Positions 6,896 through 17,018 are shown, counted from the stretch's first letter. The stretch: 64,000 bases of DNA from Candidatus Geocrenenecus dongiae (GCA_023267855.1 JALNLN010000001.1:87620-151619), one strand, 5' to 3'. Numbers and translations: made by a program. The notes: generated by a model from the sequence alone, not told the origin.

Positions 6896-8464
6896 ATGAA
6901 TGAAGAAGAGAGGAAAGTACTCTCAATAAGGTTTGTAGTAGTCTCACTAATCTTTTTAGCATTGGCTGGAATAGAAGGAATATTGATGAGATTTAGATTG
7001 ATGAATACTCTTGTAGAATTTTTCGATGAAAAACATTTCTACTCTATGATGACTGCTCACCCGTTTGTAGGAGTATATGGGTGGGCTTACATGGCGGTTA
7101 TGGGCGCCTTCTACTTCCTCGTCCCCCACATACTCAAGAAAGAAATCTATAGTAAGAAAGCAGCGTATGTAAGCTTCTGGCTAATGTTGGTAGGTTTGAT
7201 AATTCTGTGGAGTACAACGTTCCTAACCCATTATGCTCCTCTCTATACATTGTACTGGCCTATACCTGTAGCGTACGAGATAATTGGATGGAATTTGTAC
7301 TCCATATTAACATTCGGGTTAGGGGTTGCGTTGATTTTGGGAGGAGTACTCGTATTCTTTGGAAACATGTTTGCAACTATATTTCTTCCTCCAAGATCAA
7401 CAGATGGAGGATCTCCATCTCCATGGTATGTTGTAAAAGAATTACTTATAACAGCGTTTAATCTAGACAAAATCAGAGCAAGGATATCTAAGATGCCTCA
7501 GTACACTTCTAAAGCGTTCAACTATCCTGTTTTCGTCGTAGCTGTATTCAGAGGATGTGTGGATACAACATTAAATGCGTTCGTTATTGGAGGAGTCGGT
7601 ATACTGTTGATAATATTTGCTATAGGAAATCTGATCCCCACGCTCTCTATACCATACACGATAGTTGATCCCCTAATATACAAGAACGTGTTTTGGTGGG
7701 GGCTAGATTTGATAGCAGATGGAAATGTACTTATCTTTACTGCAGGGACATGGTATCTCCTAGTTCCACTACTACTTAATAGAACACTATACGGTGAAAA
7801 TGTTGTAAGAACAGTTATACTTGCAGATCTCGTTGTCTCCCTCTTTGTATGGAACCACCACATGCTTGCAGATACACCTCAACCACTCTTCCTACAGATA
7901 CAAGGACAATTGTTTACTTGGGGAGAACTGATAACGATGGGACTTACAATGTTCGCAGTACTGGCAACAATATGGTTTGCTAGACCTGTTAAGTACACCA
8001 TGCCTCTCAAATTCATTCTCGCATCTATAACTGGATACGCTGTTGGAGGTCTAGCGGGAATAATACAAGCAAACTATGCATCAAACAGATTCTTCCATAA
8101 CACCCAGTGGGTTATAGGAATTCATGGACATATACAGTTGCTGGTAGGATTATCTTCAACACTATTTGCAGCAATCTACGCTCTCTTCCCTCTACTCACA
8201 GGTAGATCACTCAACGAGAAACTAGGAAACATCCATCTATTATTATGGAGCATAGGAGGGTTGATTATGGGTTTAAGCATGGGGATGGCTGGAACACTAG
8301 GCATGTTAAGGAGAACTCTCTACCCAATGGGTCTAGGACCTTTTGAACCATACATGATAGTAGCTACCTTAGGAGCATTAATGATGGCCACAGCATTCAT
8401 AGCATTCATCGTAAATATTCTTAAAACAATAAAATTAACAAACCTCCTGAAGATACTCTTCTAA
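6896..8464 (+). CDS. Heme-copper oxidase/NO reductase-like subunit I with Asp at a metal-ligand position
   Basis: The protein has 522 residues and about 12-13 membrane helices. Heme ligands are visible: H55 (TAHPFVG) and H412 for the low-spin heme and H410 for the high-spin heme (GIHGHIQ). The HH pair of the copper/iron centre is at 321-322 (WNHHML). The first ligand, normally H in GHPEVY or in the NOR motif WWxxHLWVEG, is replaced: the sequence is WWGLDLIADGN, giving D271 and D275. The D275 position matches the NOR glutamate. The crosslinking Tyr is missing. All this favours a NO-reductase-like member of the superfamily; the real substrate is unknown. Confidence 0.85.
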   Translation: MNEEERKVLSIRFVVVSLIFLALAGIEGILMRFRLMNTLVEFFDEKHFYSMMTAHPFVGVYGWAYMAVMGAFYFLVPHILKKEIYSKKAAYVSFWLMLVGLIILWSTTFLTHYAPLYTLYWPIPVAYEIIGWNLYSILTFGLGVALILGGVLVFFGNMFATIFLPPRSTDGGSPSPWYVVKELLITAFNLDKIRARISKMPQYTSKAFNYPVFVVAVFRGCVDTTLNAFVIGGVGILLIIFAIGNLIPTLSIPYTIVDPLIYKNVFWWGLDLIADGNVLIFTAGTWYLLVPLLLNRTLYGENVVRTVILADLVVSLFVWNHHMLADTPQPLFLQIQGQLFTWGELITMGLTMFAVLATIWFARPVKYTMPLKFILASITGYAVGGLAGIIQANYASNRFFHNTQWVIGIHGHIQLLVGLSSTLFAAIYALFPLLTGRSLNEKLGNIHLLLWSIGGLIMGLSMGMAGTLGMLRRTLYPMGLGPFEPYMIVATLGALMMATAFIAFIVNILKTIKLTNLLKILF

Positions 8465-8596
8465 AACCAATCATCTCTCTCAGTCACATCTTTCCTAGAC
8501 TATGTCGGATAGTTTGCGAAGAACTTTCAACGGAGTCAAAAATATATAGAATGGAAAAGTTAAAAGTAATATTTCCTGAAATAAGATTTGTAAAGA

Positions 8597-10222
8597 GTGG
8601 GTTGGATGCTCTCTAATGTTTTAGGATTTATTAATGGTAATATCTATGTTTCATTCATTCCCTTGAGAAAGGCTTCTGGGATAGTAGTATGTGCTGAACG
8701 GATATTGTATGTTGGTGAGAAGGAAAAAGCTGAAAGATTGGCTACGATGTTGAACGGGTCCATAATAGATCTTAATGGTTTAACAGTTATGCCTGGATTT
8801 ATTGATTCCCACATGCATGTTGATGATCTAGCTGTGTCTCTACACTCAATTAATCTTAGAAGCGTACATTCAATAAAGACGCTTAAACAATACTTGAAGA
8901 ATTATTATGAGAAGAATAAAGAAGTATCTTGGATTGTTGGTAGAGGGTGGGATCAAGAATTATTTGAAGAAAAACGTTGGCCCAGCCGTTATGACATAGA
9001 TGATGTCGTACCAGATAAACCTGTATTTCTTGAGAGAATTTGTGGACATGCAGCTGTGGTAAATACTGCTGCTCTAAGTTCCATAAGTGTCCATCGAGAT
9101 CTAATGAAAGATCCATACTTCTTAAAAGATCAAGATGGGAATCTGACAGGAGTGGTAGTTGAAGATGCTGTAAAATTATTTCGAGAAAATTTACAATTTG
9201 AAGATAGTGAAATGCTTAGAATGATACATGACGCTCTACTATATTCTGCATCACTAGGTGTTACAACCTTAGGATTCATGTCCTGCAATCTCAGATCATT
9301 AAAATTACTACAAATCCTTAGACATCAAAATAGATTACCCGTAAGATTGAGAGTATACATGAAGAAAGAATTATTGAACAACATAATAGGTCTAGGAATT
9401 AGAAGATCTTTCGGAGATGATTTTCTTAAAATAATGGGTATAAAGATTTTCGCAGATGGATCTCTTGGAGCCCACACGGCTTGGCTGTCTGAACCTTATC
9501 AAGATCTTCCAAAATCTGAAGGAATGCCAATAATTGAAAAAGATGAATTAACCAAAATTGTAGAAGAGGTACATAATGCCGATCTACAGTTAGCTATTCA
9601 TGCAATAGGAGACAGAGCAATCGACATGGTCCTAGAAGCTTATGGGCGTCTTAAAGATTTATCTCCTAAGAATAGACATAGGATAGAGCATGCATCTATA
9701 ATAAGACCAGATCAGATAGGAAAGATAGCTAAGCTTGGAGTACTAGTTTCAATACAACCTCACTTTATCATTAGTGATTGGTGGGTAGTTAAGAGGGTTG
9801 GGGAAAGGAGAGCTGCTTGGGTGTATCCATTTAAATCTTTAATTAAAAATGGTGTAGAAATCGGGCTCTCTTCTGACAGCCCAGTTGAACCATTAAATCC
9901 ATGGGAGACAGTTTATGCAGCTATTTCCAGAGGTGGTGAAAATATAGAACTCTACAAATATACTTCTAATGAAGCTCTATCGGTAATCGAGGCTCTCCAT
10001 TTCTATACTAGTGGATCTGCGTATCTTTTATTTGAAGAAGATCATCTCGGCACACTAGAAGCTGGAAAATATGCAGATTTTATCATAATTGATAATGATC
10101 CATTACAAGCAAGCATAGAAGAGCTGAAGAATATAAAGAATATAATGACCATAACCTCAGGAAACATAGTTTATCAAGATAAAAAATTCTCGGCAGATAT
10201 CGTGTCGAGACATACTGCGTAG
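8597..10222 (+). CDS. YtcJ-type amidohydrolase
   Basis: This 541-residue protein is a metal-dependent amidohydrolase of the amidohydrolase 3 / YtcJ group. Metal-binding motifs are visible in order: GFIDSHMH near residue 68, AIHAIGDRA near 335, HRIEHAS near 355 and LSSDSPV near 420. The C-terminal segment GTLEAGKYADFIIIDNDP is the usual beta-sandwich part of these enzymes. The true substrate of most YtcJ proteins is unknown; hydrolysis of an amide or formamide is the general reaction. The start is GTG 8597, or ATG 8606. It leads a plus-strand run with a peptidase and a decarboxylase. Confidence 0.85.
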   Translation: MGWMLSNVLGFINGNIYVSFIPLRKASGIVVCAERILYVGEKEKAERLATMLNGSIIDLNGLTVMPGFIDSHMHVDDLAVSLHSINLRSVHSIKTLKQYLKNYYEKNKEVSWIVGRGWDQELFEEKRWPSRYDIDDVVPDKPVFLERICGHAAVVNTAALSSISVHRDLMKDPYFLKDQDGNLTGVVVEDAVKLFRENLQFEDSEMLRMIHDALLYSASLGVTTLGFMSCNLRSLKLLQILRHQNRLPVRLRVYMKKELLNNIIGLGIRRSFGDDFLKIMGIKIFADGSLGAHTAWLSEPYQDLPKSEGMPIIEKDELTKIVEEVHNADLQLAIHAIGDRAIDMVLEAYGRLKDLSPKNRHRIEHASIIRPDQIGKIAKLGVLVSIQPHFIISDWWVVKRVGERRAAWVYPFKSLIKNGVEIGLSSDSPVEPLNPWETVYAAISRGGENIELYKYTSNEALSVIEALHFYTSGSAYLLFEEDHLGTLEAGKYADFIIIDNDPLQASIEELKNIKNIMTITSGNIVYQDKKFSADIVSRHTA

Positions 10223-10297
10223 AACCAGTTACCTACTTTGAAAACTAAAATCTTATAGATGCTGATATTCTAGAATAGGTTAAAGGATGTGGTGGAG

Positions 10298-12055
10298 ATG
10301 TCTAAAGATAATTTCCGTATAGATATGGAGAATGTGTGGAAACACATAGAAATGCTCTGCAATTTTCCTGATAGAATAGCAGGCACAGAAAACATTGAGA
10401 AAGCTTCAAGATACATTTTAGATTATTTGAAAAGAATTAATGGACTAGAAGTCTGGATTGAGAGATTCCACTTCCTAACAAGCTTTCCAATAGAATCTTA
10501 TTTTGAGATCATAGAACCTGAATTTAGATCAATAAACTGTTTCCCTAACCTCTTCAGCGAAAACACGTCAGATGAAGGAATAACTGGTGAAATAATATAT
10601 CTAGGTGGAGGTGGAGAAGAAGAATACTCTGGTAAAGATTGCGTAGACAAATTTGTATTAGTTGAGTTATCATACTCTCCGCCAAGAACTGAAAAAGCTA
10701 GAATTGCCAGCAATAATAAAGCTAAAGCATTAATAATTATGAATTGGGGTCATAGTGAGAATAGAATTGTAGGTAGAGGAGCAATAAAAAGTGTATGGGG
10801 AATCCCTACTACTAAAGATTTAGAAAAGATCCCGAAAATAGTCTCTATAAATATCTCGAAGTTTGATGGTGAATACATTAAAAATATTTTATCAAGAAAT
10901 AGTAAAGTGAAGGGTAAGATAAAGGTTAAAGTTAGAAATGAGTGGGTAAATGCTAATCAACCTATGTGTAGAATAGAATCACTGAAACCTGAATTTAAAG
11001 AAGAATTTATCATCGTGGGTGGACATTTGGAAGCCTGGGGAAAGACAGCTACTGATAATTCTGCTGGTAATGCAATTATGTTAGAGATGATCAGAATACT
11101 TTCTGAAAAAAGAGATAAGTTATTACGAAGCATCTTATTTGGATTCTGGGATGGACATGAAATAGGTGAAGCAGCCGGCTCAGCATATTTTGTAGATTAC
11201 TATTGGAGTGATCTTAATAGTGGAGGTGTTGCCTACGTAAATATTGATGGATGCGGGTTAGCTGGAGCTAGTAGATTTGTATCGTATTCCTCTCCAGAAA
11301 CCTGGAAATTCTTAGAAGAAGTTGAAAAAGAAGTAATCGGCAAACCGTCGGAGAAAAAGCTTCCACTGAAATTCGGGGATAACTCATTTCAAGGCATAGG
11401 TATACCTTACATCTTCACCTTCACAACATATAAAGAAGATGAATTAGAGAAATTAGGAGGAGCTATTTTTGGATGGTGGTATCATAGTGAAGAAGATACA
11501 TTAGATAAGATAGATAAGGAGCTCTTAGAAATACAGGCAAGACTCTACATGGAGTACGTTCTGAGACTTTTATGTACACCGCTACTACCATTTGATTTTA
11601 TAAAATTTATTGAAGTAATAGAGATGGAGATCGCTAAGATAAAGGAGGCTTTCCCAGAATATCTGTTAACCTCCCATATTTACAAGCTTGAAAAAGAAGT
11701 TAATGAATTAAAGAAACAATTGATCGAAATATATAAGCTCTCAGAAGAATACAAAGACCAGTACAATCTTTCTTTCATCAAATCATTTAACCAGTTATTA
11801 CTTAAGTTATGTAGAATTTTAATCCCAGTCTTTAGGAGTACCGTGGAGAAATATTCCCACGACGTTTATGGATGCTTATATCTATCGAAACCACTACCAC
11901 GTATCTACAAAATATTAGATAACATGGTAAAAATATCTAGGGATGATTGGAAAAACCATGCACTAAAAATTGAATTAACTAGGCAATACAATGTTTTACA
12001 TGACTCGCTAATTGATGCTATTTCTCTTTGCAGAAACTTCTTAAATAAACATTAG
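10298..12055 (+). CDS. M28-family zinc peptidase
   Basis: The protein is about 585 residues and lacks a signal peptide, so it is probably cytoplasmic. The two-zinc site of M28 peptidases is complete: GGHLEAWG, TDNSAGN, GHEIGEAAGS, NIDGCGLA and a late YHSEEDTLD. A PA-like insertion precedes it (about residues 90-200). A long helical C-terminus follows. The likely job is removing amino acids from peptides. I start at ATG 10298, because GGTGGAG right before it is the same ribosome-binding pattern seen at livG. The downstream decarboxylase follows after 11 bases. Confidence 0.85.
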   Translation: MSKDNFRIDMENVWKHIEMLCNFPDRIAGTENIEKASRYILDYLKRINGLEVWIERFHFLTSFPIESYFEIIEPEFRSINCFPNLFSENTSDEGITGEIIYLGGGGEEEYSGKDCVDKFVLVELSYSPPRTEKARIASNNKAKALIIMNWGHSENRIVGRGAIKSVWGIPTTKDLEKIPKIVSINISKFDGEYIKNILSRNSKVKGKIKVKVRNEWVNANQPMCRIESLKPEFKEEFIIVGGHLEAWGKTATDNSAGNAIMLEMIRILSEKRDKLLRSILFGFWDGHEIGEAAGSAYFVDYYWSDLNSGGVAYVNIDGCGLAGASRFVSYSSPETWKFLEEVEKEVIGKPSEKKLPLKFGDNSFQGIGIPYIFTFTTYKEDELEKLGGAIFGWWYHSEEDTLDKIDKELLEIQARLYMEYVLRLLCTPLLPFDFIKFIEVIEMEIAKIKEAFPEYLLTSHIYKLEKEVNELKKQLIEIYKLSEEYKDQYNLSFIKSFNQLLLKLCRILIPVFRSTVEKYSHDVYGCLYLSKPLPRIYKILDNMVKISRDDWKNHALKIELTRQYNVLHDSLIDAISLCRNFLNKH

Positions 12056-12066
12056 GAGGTGAAGAC

Positions 12067-13419
12067 ATGTATACATCTATTCTAGATCATTTCAAGGTAG
12101 AAGGAAACCGATTATTATTTGATGGTGTTGATTTACTAAGCATAGTTGAAAAATATGGAACCCCTATCTTCATATTCTCTGAATCCAGGCTAAAAGAGAA
12201 TGCAAAGTTTATCCAAGAATCCTTTAGAAAAGAGTATAGAGAAACATATATTCACTATGCTTTAAAAGCTAACTCTATCTTATCAATCTTAAAAATTTTT
12301 AAAGATGAAGGTCTGAAATGCGAAGTTTCTTCTACAGGAGAATTATATAAAGCTATTAAAGCTGGTTTCAATCCTGAAGATATAATTTACAATAGTCCCG
12401 GTAAGAGAGTGGAAGATCTATACTATGCAGTTAAGAGTAGAATAAACTGTATAAACGTAGACTCATTTTATGAGATGATGCTTCTTAACAATATTGCTAG
12501 CGAATTAAATTTGAAGGTAGGTATATCGTTACGAGTAGTACCAGAAGTTATGACGCCTACATTAAAAACAGGAATATCTAGATCTAAATTTGGTTTTGAG
12601 ATTGGAGAACTTTTTAAAGCATACCGCCTTGCATTAGAACTCAAAAATATAGATATAAAAGGTATACATGCTCACATCGGCTCACAAATCTCAGATCTCA
12701 CTTCATGGGAAAATTCTTCAAGAACAATTGTAGATATTGTCAACCAGCTTTATAATGATTTAAAAATAGAACTAGATCATATTAATCTCGGAGGAGGCAT
12801 ACCCGTAGATTACACTAAAACATTGGTAGAAGAAGATAATGAATTACCAGCTTATTATAAAGTAAAATTTGATATACACGACATAGCTAGAACTATCTCT
12901 ACTAATTTAAGAAGATTAAAATACGATGTAAAATTATACATTGAGCCAGGTAGGAGTTTAGTTGCAGATGCATGTATTCTTTTAACAAGGATTGTTAATT
13001 TCAAGGAAAGATCTTCAGGAGAGAAATGGCTTATTGTAGATGCTGGTTTTAATATATTACCAAGTGCTAGAATCTTAAGATGGTATTATCCTATACTTAA
13101 CGTAAGTAGGATAGATGAGAAACATGATACTAGTTTCCGGATAGGTGGACCACTATGTGATGCTGAAGATGTTTATCATGACGTTGAGGGAGAAGAAAAT
13201 GGTTTTCAGAAATTGCCGAGATACAGACGTCTACCTGGAAAAACATCGCCTGGAGATGTACTAGCTTTCCTTCATACAGGAGCTTATGGACCAGAAGTAA
13301 TGATGAATTTCAATGGTATGCTTAGACCACCATACCTCATGATTCTTAGAAATGGTGATGTGAAGATTATAAGGAGGAGAGATGAGCTTGATGATCTATA
13401 CCGTTATGAAGAATTTTAA
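12067..13419 (+). CDS. Fold-III PLP decarboxylase (LysA-like)
   Basis: This 450-residue enzyme belongs to the diaminopimelate/ornithine decarboxylase family. The PLP lysine is K67 in YALKANS, the HIGSQ motif is present (GIHAHIGSQ), and the glycine-rich loop and phosphate-binding residues appear as NLGGGIPVDY and EPGRSLVA. A strong Shine-Dalgarno (AGGAGGTGA) precedes ATG 12067. LysA would make lysine from meso-diaminopimelate, but archaeal relatives also act on carboxynorspermidine or other amino acids, and the peptidase next to it suggests a catabolic or salvage use. The stop overlaps the end of convergent livG by 4 bases. Confidence 0.8.
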   Translation: MYTSILDHFKVEGNRLLFDGVDLLSIVEKYGTPIFIFSESRLKENAKFIQESFRKEYRETYIHYALKANSILSILKIFKDEGLKCEVSSTGELYKAIKAGFNPEDIIYNSPGKRVEDLYYAVKSRINCINVDSFYEMMLLNNIASELNLKVGISLRVVPEVMTPTLKTGISRSKFGFEIGELFKAYRLALELKNIDIKGIHAHIGSQISDLTSWENSSRTIVDIVNQLYNDLKIELDHINLGGGIPVDYTKTLVEEDNELPAYYKVKFDIHDIARTISTNLRRLKYDVKLYIEPGRSLVADACILLTRIVNFKERSSGEKWLIVDAGFNILPSARILRWYYPILNVSRIDEKHDTSFRIGGPLCDAEDVYHDVEGEENGFQKLPRYRRLPGKTSPGDVLAFLHTGAYGPEVMMNFNGMLRPPYLMILRNGDVKIIRRRDELDDLYRYEEF

Positions 13420-14177
13420 CCTCCTAAATAAGCTTCCTTAACTTTTGAATTTTCTATTATTTCTTCAGGTCTACCTTCAGCTATAATTTCACCTCTATTC
13501 ATAACATATACTTTATCTACTATGTCGAAAAGCAAATCTAGTCTATGCTCTATAATAAAGAATGTTAAATCCTCTTCATCTCTTAATCTGGAAATTTTCC
13601 TAAATATTTCTTTAGCTAGAGAAGGTGCAACTCCTGCTCCAGGCTCATCTAGTAAGAATAGTTTTGGTTCACTTGTAATTGTTCTAACTAATTGTAATAA
13701 TTTTATTTGACCGCCTGATAGTTCTGATGAAAGTTTATCGTATAGGTTTACTAGCTGGGCATCTTCTAGCACGGATAACACTCGTTCAGCATTTTTCACT
13801 TCTTGATTAATCCATTTTCTCCTAAATGGTGCTATTAGGAATTGTTCTCCTAACTGCTTCTTAAGAGATACCATCGTATTTTCTAATACCGTCATACCTC
13901 TAAATATTCTAGGTATTTGGAAAGCATAACATAAACCCAGTTTAAAACGTTCATGAGGAGGCATTCTATCTATCCTTAAACCTCTGAAGAATATTTGCCC
14001 ACTATCAGGATATAGGACTCCGCTAATAAGATTGAATAGAGTTGTTTTTCCAGAACCGTTCGGTCCAATTAGTCCAATTATTGATTTTTCAGGTATTTTC
14101 AAAGAGACTTTGTTAACTGCTTTCAGGCCGCCGAAACTCTTCGTAACTTCTTGAAGGTATAAGAGGCTCTCAGACAT
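13416..14177 (-). CDS. livG: Branched-chain amino acid ABC transporter ATPase
   Basis: This ABC ATPase has Walker A GPNGSGKT near residue 42, signature LSGGQIKLLQL and Walker B LFLLDEPGAG. The LivG type is shown by its Q-loop region (YAFQIPRIFRGMTVLEN) and its ENxxV spacing. Start chosen at ATG 14177 with GGTGGAG immediately upstream; an in-frame GTG lies at 14186. It is the last gene of a LivKHMFG operon on the minus strand. It powers import of a hydrophobic amino acid, or of another small solute bound by the LivK-type protein. Confidence 0.92.
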   Translation of the reverse strand: MSESLLYLQEVTKSFGGLKAVNKVSLKIPEKSIIGLIGPNGSGKTTLFNLISGVLYPDSGQIFFRGLRIDRMPPHERFKLGLCYAFQIPRIFRGMTVLENTMVSLKKQLGEQFLIAPFRRKWINQEVKNAERVLSVLEDAQLVNLYDKLSSELSGGQIKLLQLVRTITSEPKLFLLDEPGAGVAPSLAKEIFRKISRLRDEEDLTFFIIEHRLDLLFDIVDKVYVMNRGEIIAEGRPEEIIENSKVKEAYLGG

Positions 14178-14189
14178 CTCCACCACTCC

Positions 14190-14936
14190 TCAAACTTCTC
14201 TAACTTTACCAAAGAATGCATCTTCCAGTATTTTAAAATCTTTTATAAATTTCTCAGATGGTCCCTCTAAGACTTTCTTGCCAGATAAGAGTACGTATAG
14301 ATAGTCTGCAATACCTATCGCCGCTTTAACGTTTTGTTCAATAAGCATTACAGCAACACCTGAATGATTTATCTCTTTAATCTTATTTAGTATAAAGTTT
14401 GAGAGGGCTGGAGAGAGCATCGCAGTAGGTTCATCGAAAATTATTAACTCGGGTTTAGTTATGAGAGCTCTAGCTAACGCTACCATCTGTCTCTCACCTC
14501 CACTTAATAACTTTACTTTATCATTTTCTCTATTTCTTAAATTTGGGAATATCTGGAAAACGTATTCTAACATATCTTCAAAACTCTTTTTATTCTTATC
14601 TGTTTTCCTAGTATTGAAGAATGATATCTCTAGGTTTTCTTTTACGGTAAGATTCTCAAATACGTTTGAGACTTGAGGAATCATCTGCATACCTAATGCT
14701 GTCTTCTCCTCAGCCGTCATCTTTGTTACGTTAATATTTTTAAAGATTATTTCTCCAGCAAACACATTTGCTAAATTGAAGATGGCTTTTGCAAGAGTGC
14801 TTTTCCCACTTCCATTTGGACCTACAATTAATGTGAGGCTATCTCTTACTAATGAGATAGATACGTCATGTAGTACCACGGTTTTCCCGTAACCTGCACA
14901 GAGATTTGAAACGTGGAGAATCTGATCTCTGATCAT
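14190..14936 (-). CDS. livF: Branched-chain amino acid ABC transporter ATPase
   Basis: The second ATPase of the operon, 248 residues, has Walker A GPNGSGKS, signature LLSGGERQMVALARAL and Walker B LIIFDEPTAM. The phrase MIPQVSNVFENLTVKENLE matches the LivF type (the usual text is EGRxxFxxLTVEENL). Its start overlaps the end of livM by 4 bases and it lies 12 bases before livG, so translation is coupled. Confidence 0.92.
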   Translation of the reverse strand: MIRDQILHVSNLCAGYGKTVVLHDVSISLVRDSLTLIVGPNGSGKSTLAKAIFNLANVFAGEIIFKNINVTKMTAEEKTALGMQMIPQVSNVFENLTVKENLEISFFNTRKTDKNKKSFEDMLEYVFQIFPNLRNRENDKVKLLSGGERQMVALARALITKPELIIFDEPTAMLSPALSNFILNKIKEINHSGVAVMLIEQNVKAAIGIADYLYVLLSGKKVLEGPSEKFIKDFKILEDAFFGKVREV

Positions 14937-16006
14937 TCTGAACTATTAATTAAATTGTTTTTCTTAAACTTAAGGCTATTTCTAATAAACGTTTCAAAAA
15001 CTTTCTTAGCGGGCGTCTCTAATGGCTTCTCAGGGAAGATTCCTCTCGGTCTATACATTATGATTACTAGTAGTAGTACCATGAAGATTATTCCTCTAAG
15101 ATAACTAATATCGAAAGGTAGAGATAGCCAGAAGCTCGGTATACGTCTTAAGCCTCTATCTATCATAACCATCACTAAGCTTCCAAGAACAACACCTCTA
15201 TTATTTCCCACACCTCCTAGCAAGAGCATTAACCATGCATACATCGTCCACACTATTATGAAATCATCTGGATAGACAAATCCTATAAAGAAAGCATATA
15301 AACATCCTGCTATAGCTGATAGAGATGAAGCAAACATTAAGACTTCACTCTTAAACTTCTTTACATCTTTTCCCAAGAGCTGTGAAGCTAATTCATCATC
15401 CCTAATAGACTTTAAAACTCTTCCATAAGGAGAATTTACTATTCTTTGGATAAAGAAATAGGTGAGAAATGCAATCGTTGCAGATAATGTTGAGTAGGAT
15501 ACTTCTTTTGTTATTGCATCTTCAATCCATATGAATGGATTCGGCAGCCCCCCTATCCCATTCGTTCCACATACAATACTGGGCTCAGTTCTAACAAAAA
15601 CTCTACAAAGCTCAGCGACTATCAGTAAGCTTATTGCTAGATAGTCACCTCTAAGTTTCAGAGATGGATATGAGAGTATGTAACCAACGACTGCTCCTAT
15701 AATTCCTGAAAGTATTAGAGACATTATGAATATCATCATTAAAGCTGCCGGTTCTTGGATACCTAATACTATACGTTTTGTTGATGCAGTAGCCGAGCAT
15801 ATTGGTTCATCAATTTGGAATAAGAAATGCATTACTCTAGGTACAAACGTTCCAGTAACGTAAGCACCTAGCGAGAAGAAAAATACCTTACCGAAATTCG
15901 GAATACCTGTAAAACCATACTCAAGATTTAGACTCAAAGATAAGATTACGTATATGCTGAAGAAAGTTAAAGTAGTTGATAAAAGAGTTATCAGCTCAGA
16001 GCTCAT
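14933..16006 (-). CDS. livM: Branched-chain amino acid ABC transporter permease
   Basis: This 357-residue membrane protein has about ten helices and the LivM signature NLEYGFTGIPNFGKVFFFSLGAY region near residue 30 and LRGDYLAISLL near 140. The GRVLKSIRDDELASQLLGKD loop near residue 200 is the EAA-like contact with the ATPases. An unusually long loop near residues 65-90 (FQIDEPICSATAS) is not common in the family. Ends overlap livH and livF by 4 bases each. Confidence 0.92.
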   Translation of the reverse strand: MSSELITLLSTTLTFFSIYVILSLSLNLEYGFTGIPNFGKVFFFSLGAYVTGTFVPRVMHFLFQIDEPICSATASTKRIVLGIQEPAALMMIFIMSLILSGIIGAVVGYILSYPSLKLRGDYLAISLLIVAELCRVFVRTEPSIVCGTNGIGGLPNPFIWIEDAITKEVSYSTLSATIAFLTYFFIQRIVNSPYGRVLKSIRDDELASQLLGKDVKKFKSEVLMFASSLSAIAGCLYAFFIGFVYPDDFIIVWTMYAWLMLLLGGVGNNRGVVLGSLVMVMIDRGLRRIPSFWLSLPFDISYLRGIIFMVLLLVIIMYRPRGIFPEKPLETPAKKVFETFIRNSLKFKKNNLINSSE

Positions 16007-16938
16007 TTACATCCACTTCTCCTGAAAATAGATTTATGGATACTTGAAGTAAAAAATCTTATAGGAATTATCTCTGCTCTTACGAATAATGCCAACAACA
16101 TTATTAGCAACATTAACAATGGTTTATAAGCTAAAGATATATTAAACAGTCGGTAAGCAATAGCCATTATTAGATTTTCACCTAATCCAAGTAGGTATCC
16201 TCCAACTACTGCACCAGGTATACTAACCAAACCACCAACGATAACTGCTGCAAAAGCAGGGAGAAGAAGTATCCATCCGGTAGTCGGTGTTACAGTTGAG
16301 TAGATTGACCAGAGTGAACCTATAATACCTGCAGGAATACCTACCAAGATGCATACAAATCTTCTAACTCTAAATACTTTTACACCGCTTAATCGTGCTA
16401 ACTCAAAATTATCCCACATCGCTCTAATCTGCTTACCTAGCAACGTTTTTGATAATATGAAGTGAAATATTATCATCATTGATAAAGTTACGAGTATAGT
16501 AGCTACATCTAGATCAGTTATCACTAGCGTATTGTAAGTGAATATTGTTCTTGAAGCATAGGCGGCCTTAATTATCACTACATTATTTATTGAGGCAAAA
16601 ATATAGATAAAATACCTGATCAAGAGACCTGTTGCTATACTTGCAAGCATAATTTGGATTATAGTAGAACCTCTTGCACTTAATGGTTTGTAAACCAGCT
16701 CATCAACTAGTATAGACATAACTACGGCTGAAGTTATAGCTATCGGGAAACATAACCAGATATTGACTAGATATCTTGTAGAGAGTACAGCTGTAATGTA
16801 TGCCGATATTGTTACATATTCTGCATAAGCCCAATTATATATTCTAATTGAGCTCAAGGTAACTGTAAGTCCGTACGCCATTAAAGCATACAAACTTCCA
16901 GTCACAATACTTGAGATAATTGCTTGGAGGAGTTCCAG
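16003..16938 (-). CDS. livH: Branched-chain amino acid ABC transporter permease
   Basis: The permease has about eight helices and typical LivH segments: GSLYALMAYGLTV near the start, the loop GKQIRAMWDNFELARLSGVK near residue 180 and IPGAVVGGYLLG near the end. Starting at GTG 16905 would cut off the first half of helix 1. The frame continues upstream as LELLQAIISSI back to a CTG at 16936-16938, just after a TGA. A GGTGGTGA ribosome-binding site lies just upstream of that CTG. I therefore propose the CTG start (311 residues). A one-base error nearby could be the alternative explanation. Confidence 0.85.
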   Translation of the reverse strand: MELLQAIISSIVTGSLYALMAYGLTVTLSSIRIYNWAYAEYVTISAYITAVLSTRYLVNIWLCFPIAITSAVVMSILVDELVYKPLSARGSTIIQIMLASIATGLLIRYFIYIFASINNVVIIKAAYASRTIFTYNTLVITDLDVATILVTLSMMIIFHFILSKTLLGKQIRAMWDNFELARLSGVKVFRVRRFVCILVGIPAGIIGSLWSIYSTVTPTTGWILLLPAFAAVIVGGLVSIPGAVVGGYLLGLGENLIMAIAYRLFNISLAYKPLLMLLIMLLALFVRAEIIPIRFFTSSIHKSIFRRSGCK

Positions 16939-17018
16939 CCATCACCACCCCCATGAAGAAGCCTACTCTCATGAGAACATAATAAAAAATAAAAATAAAG
17001 ATTTAGAAGAAGATAATT

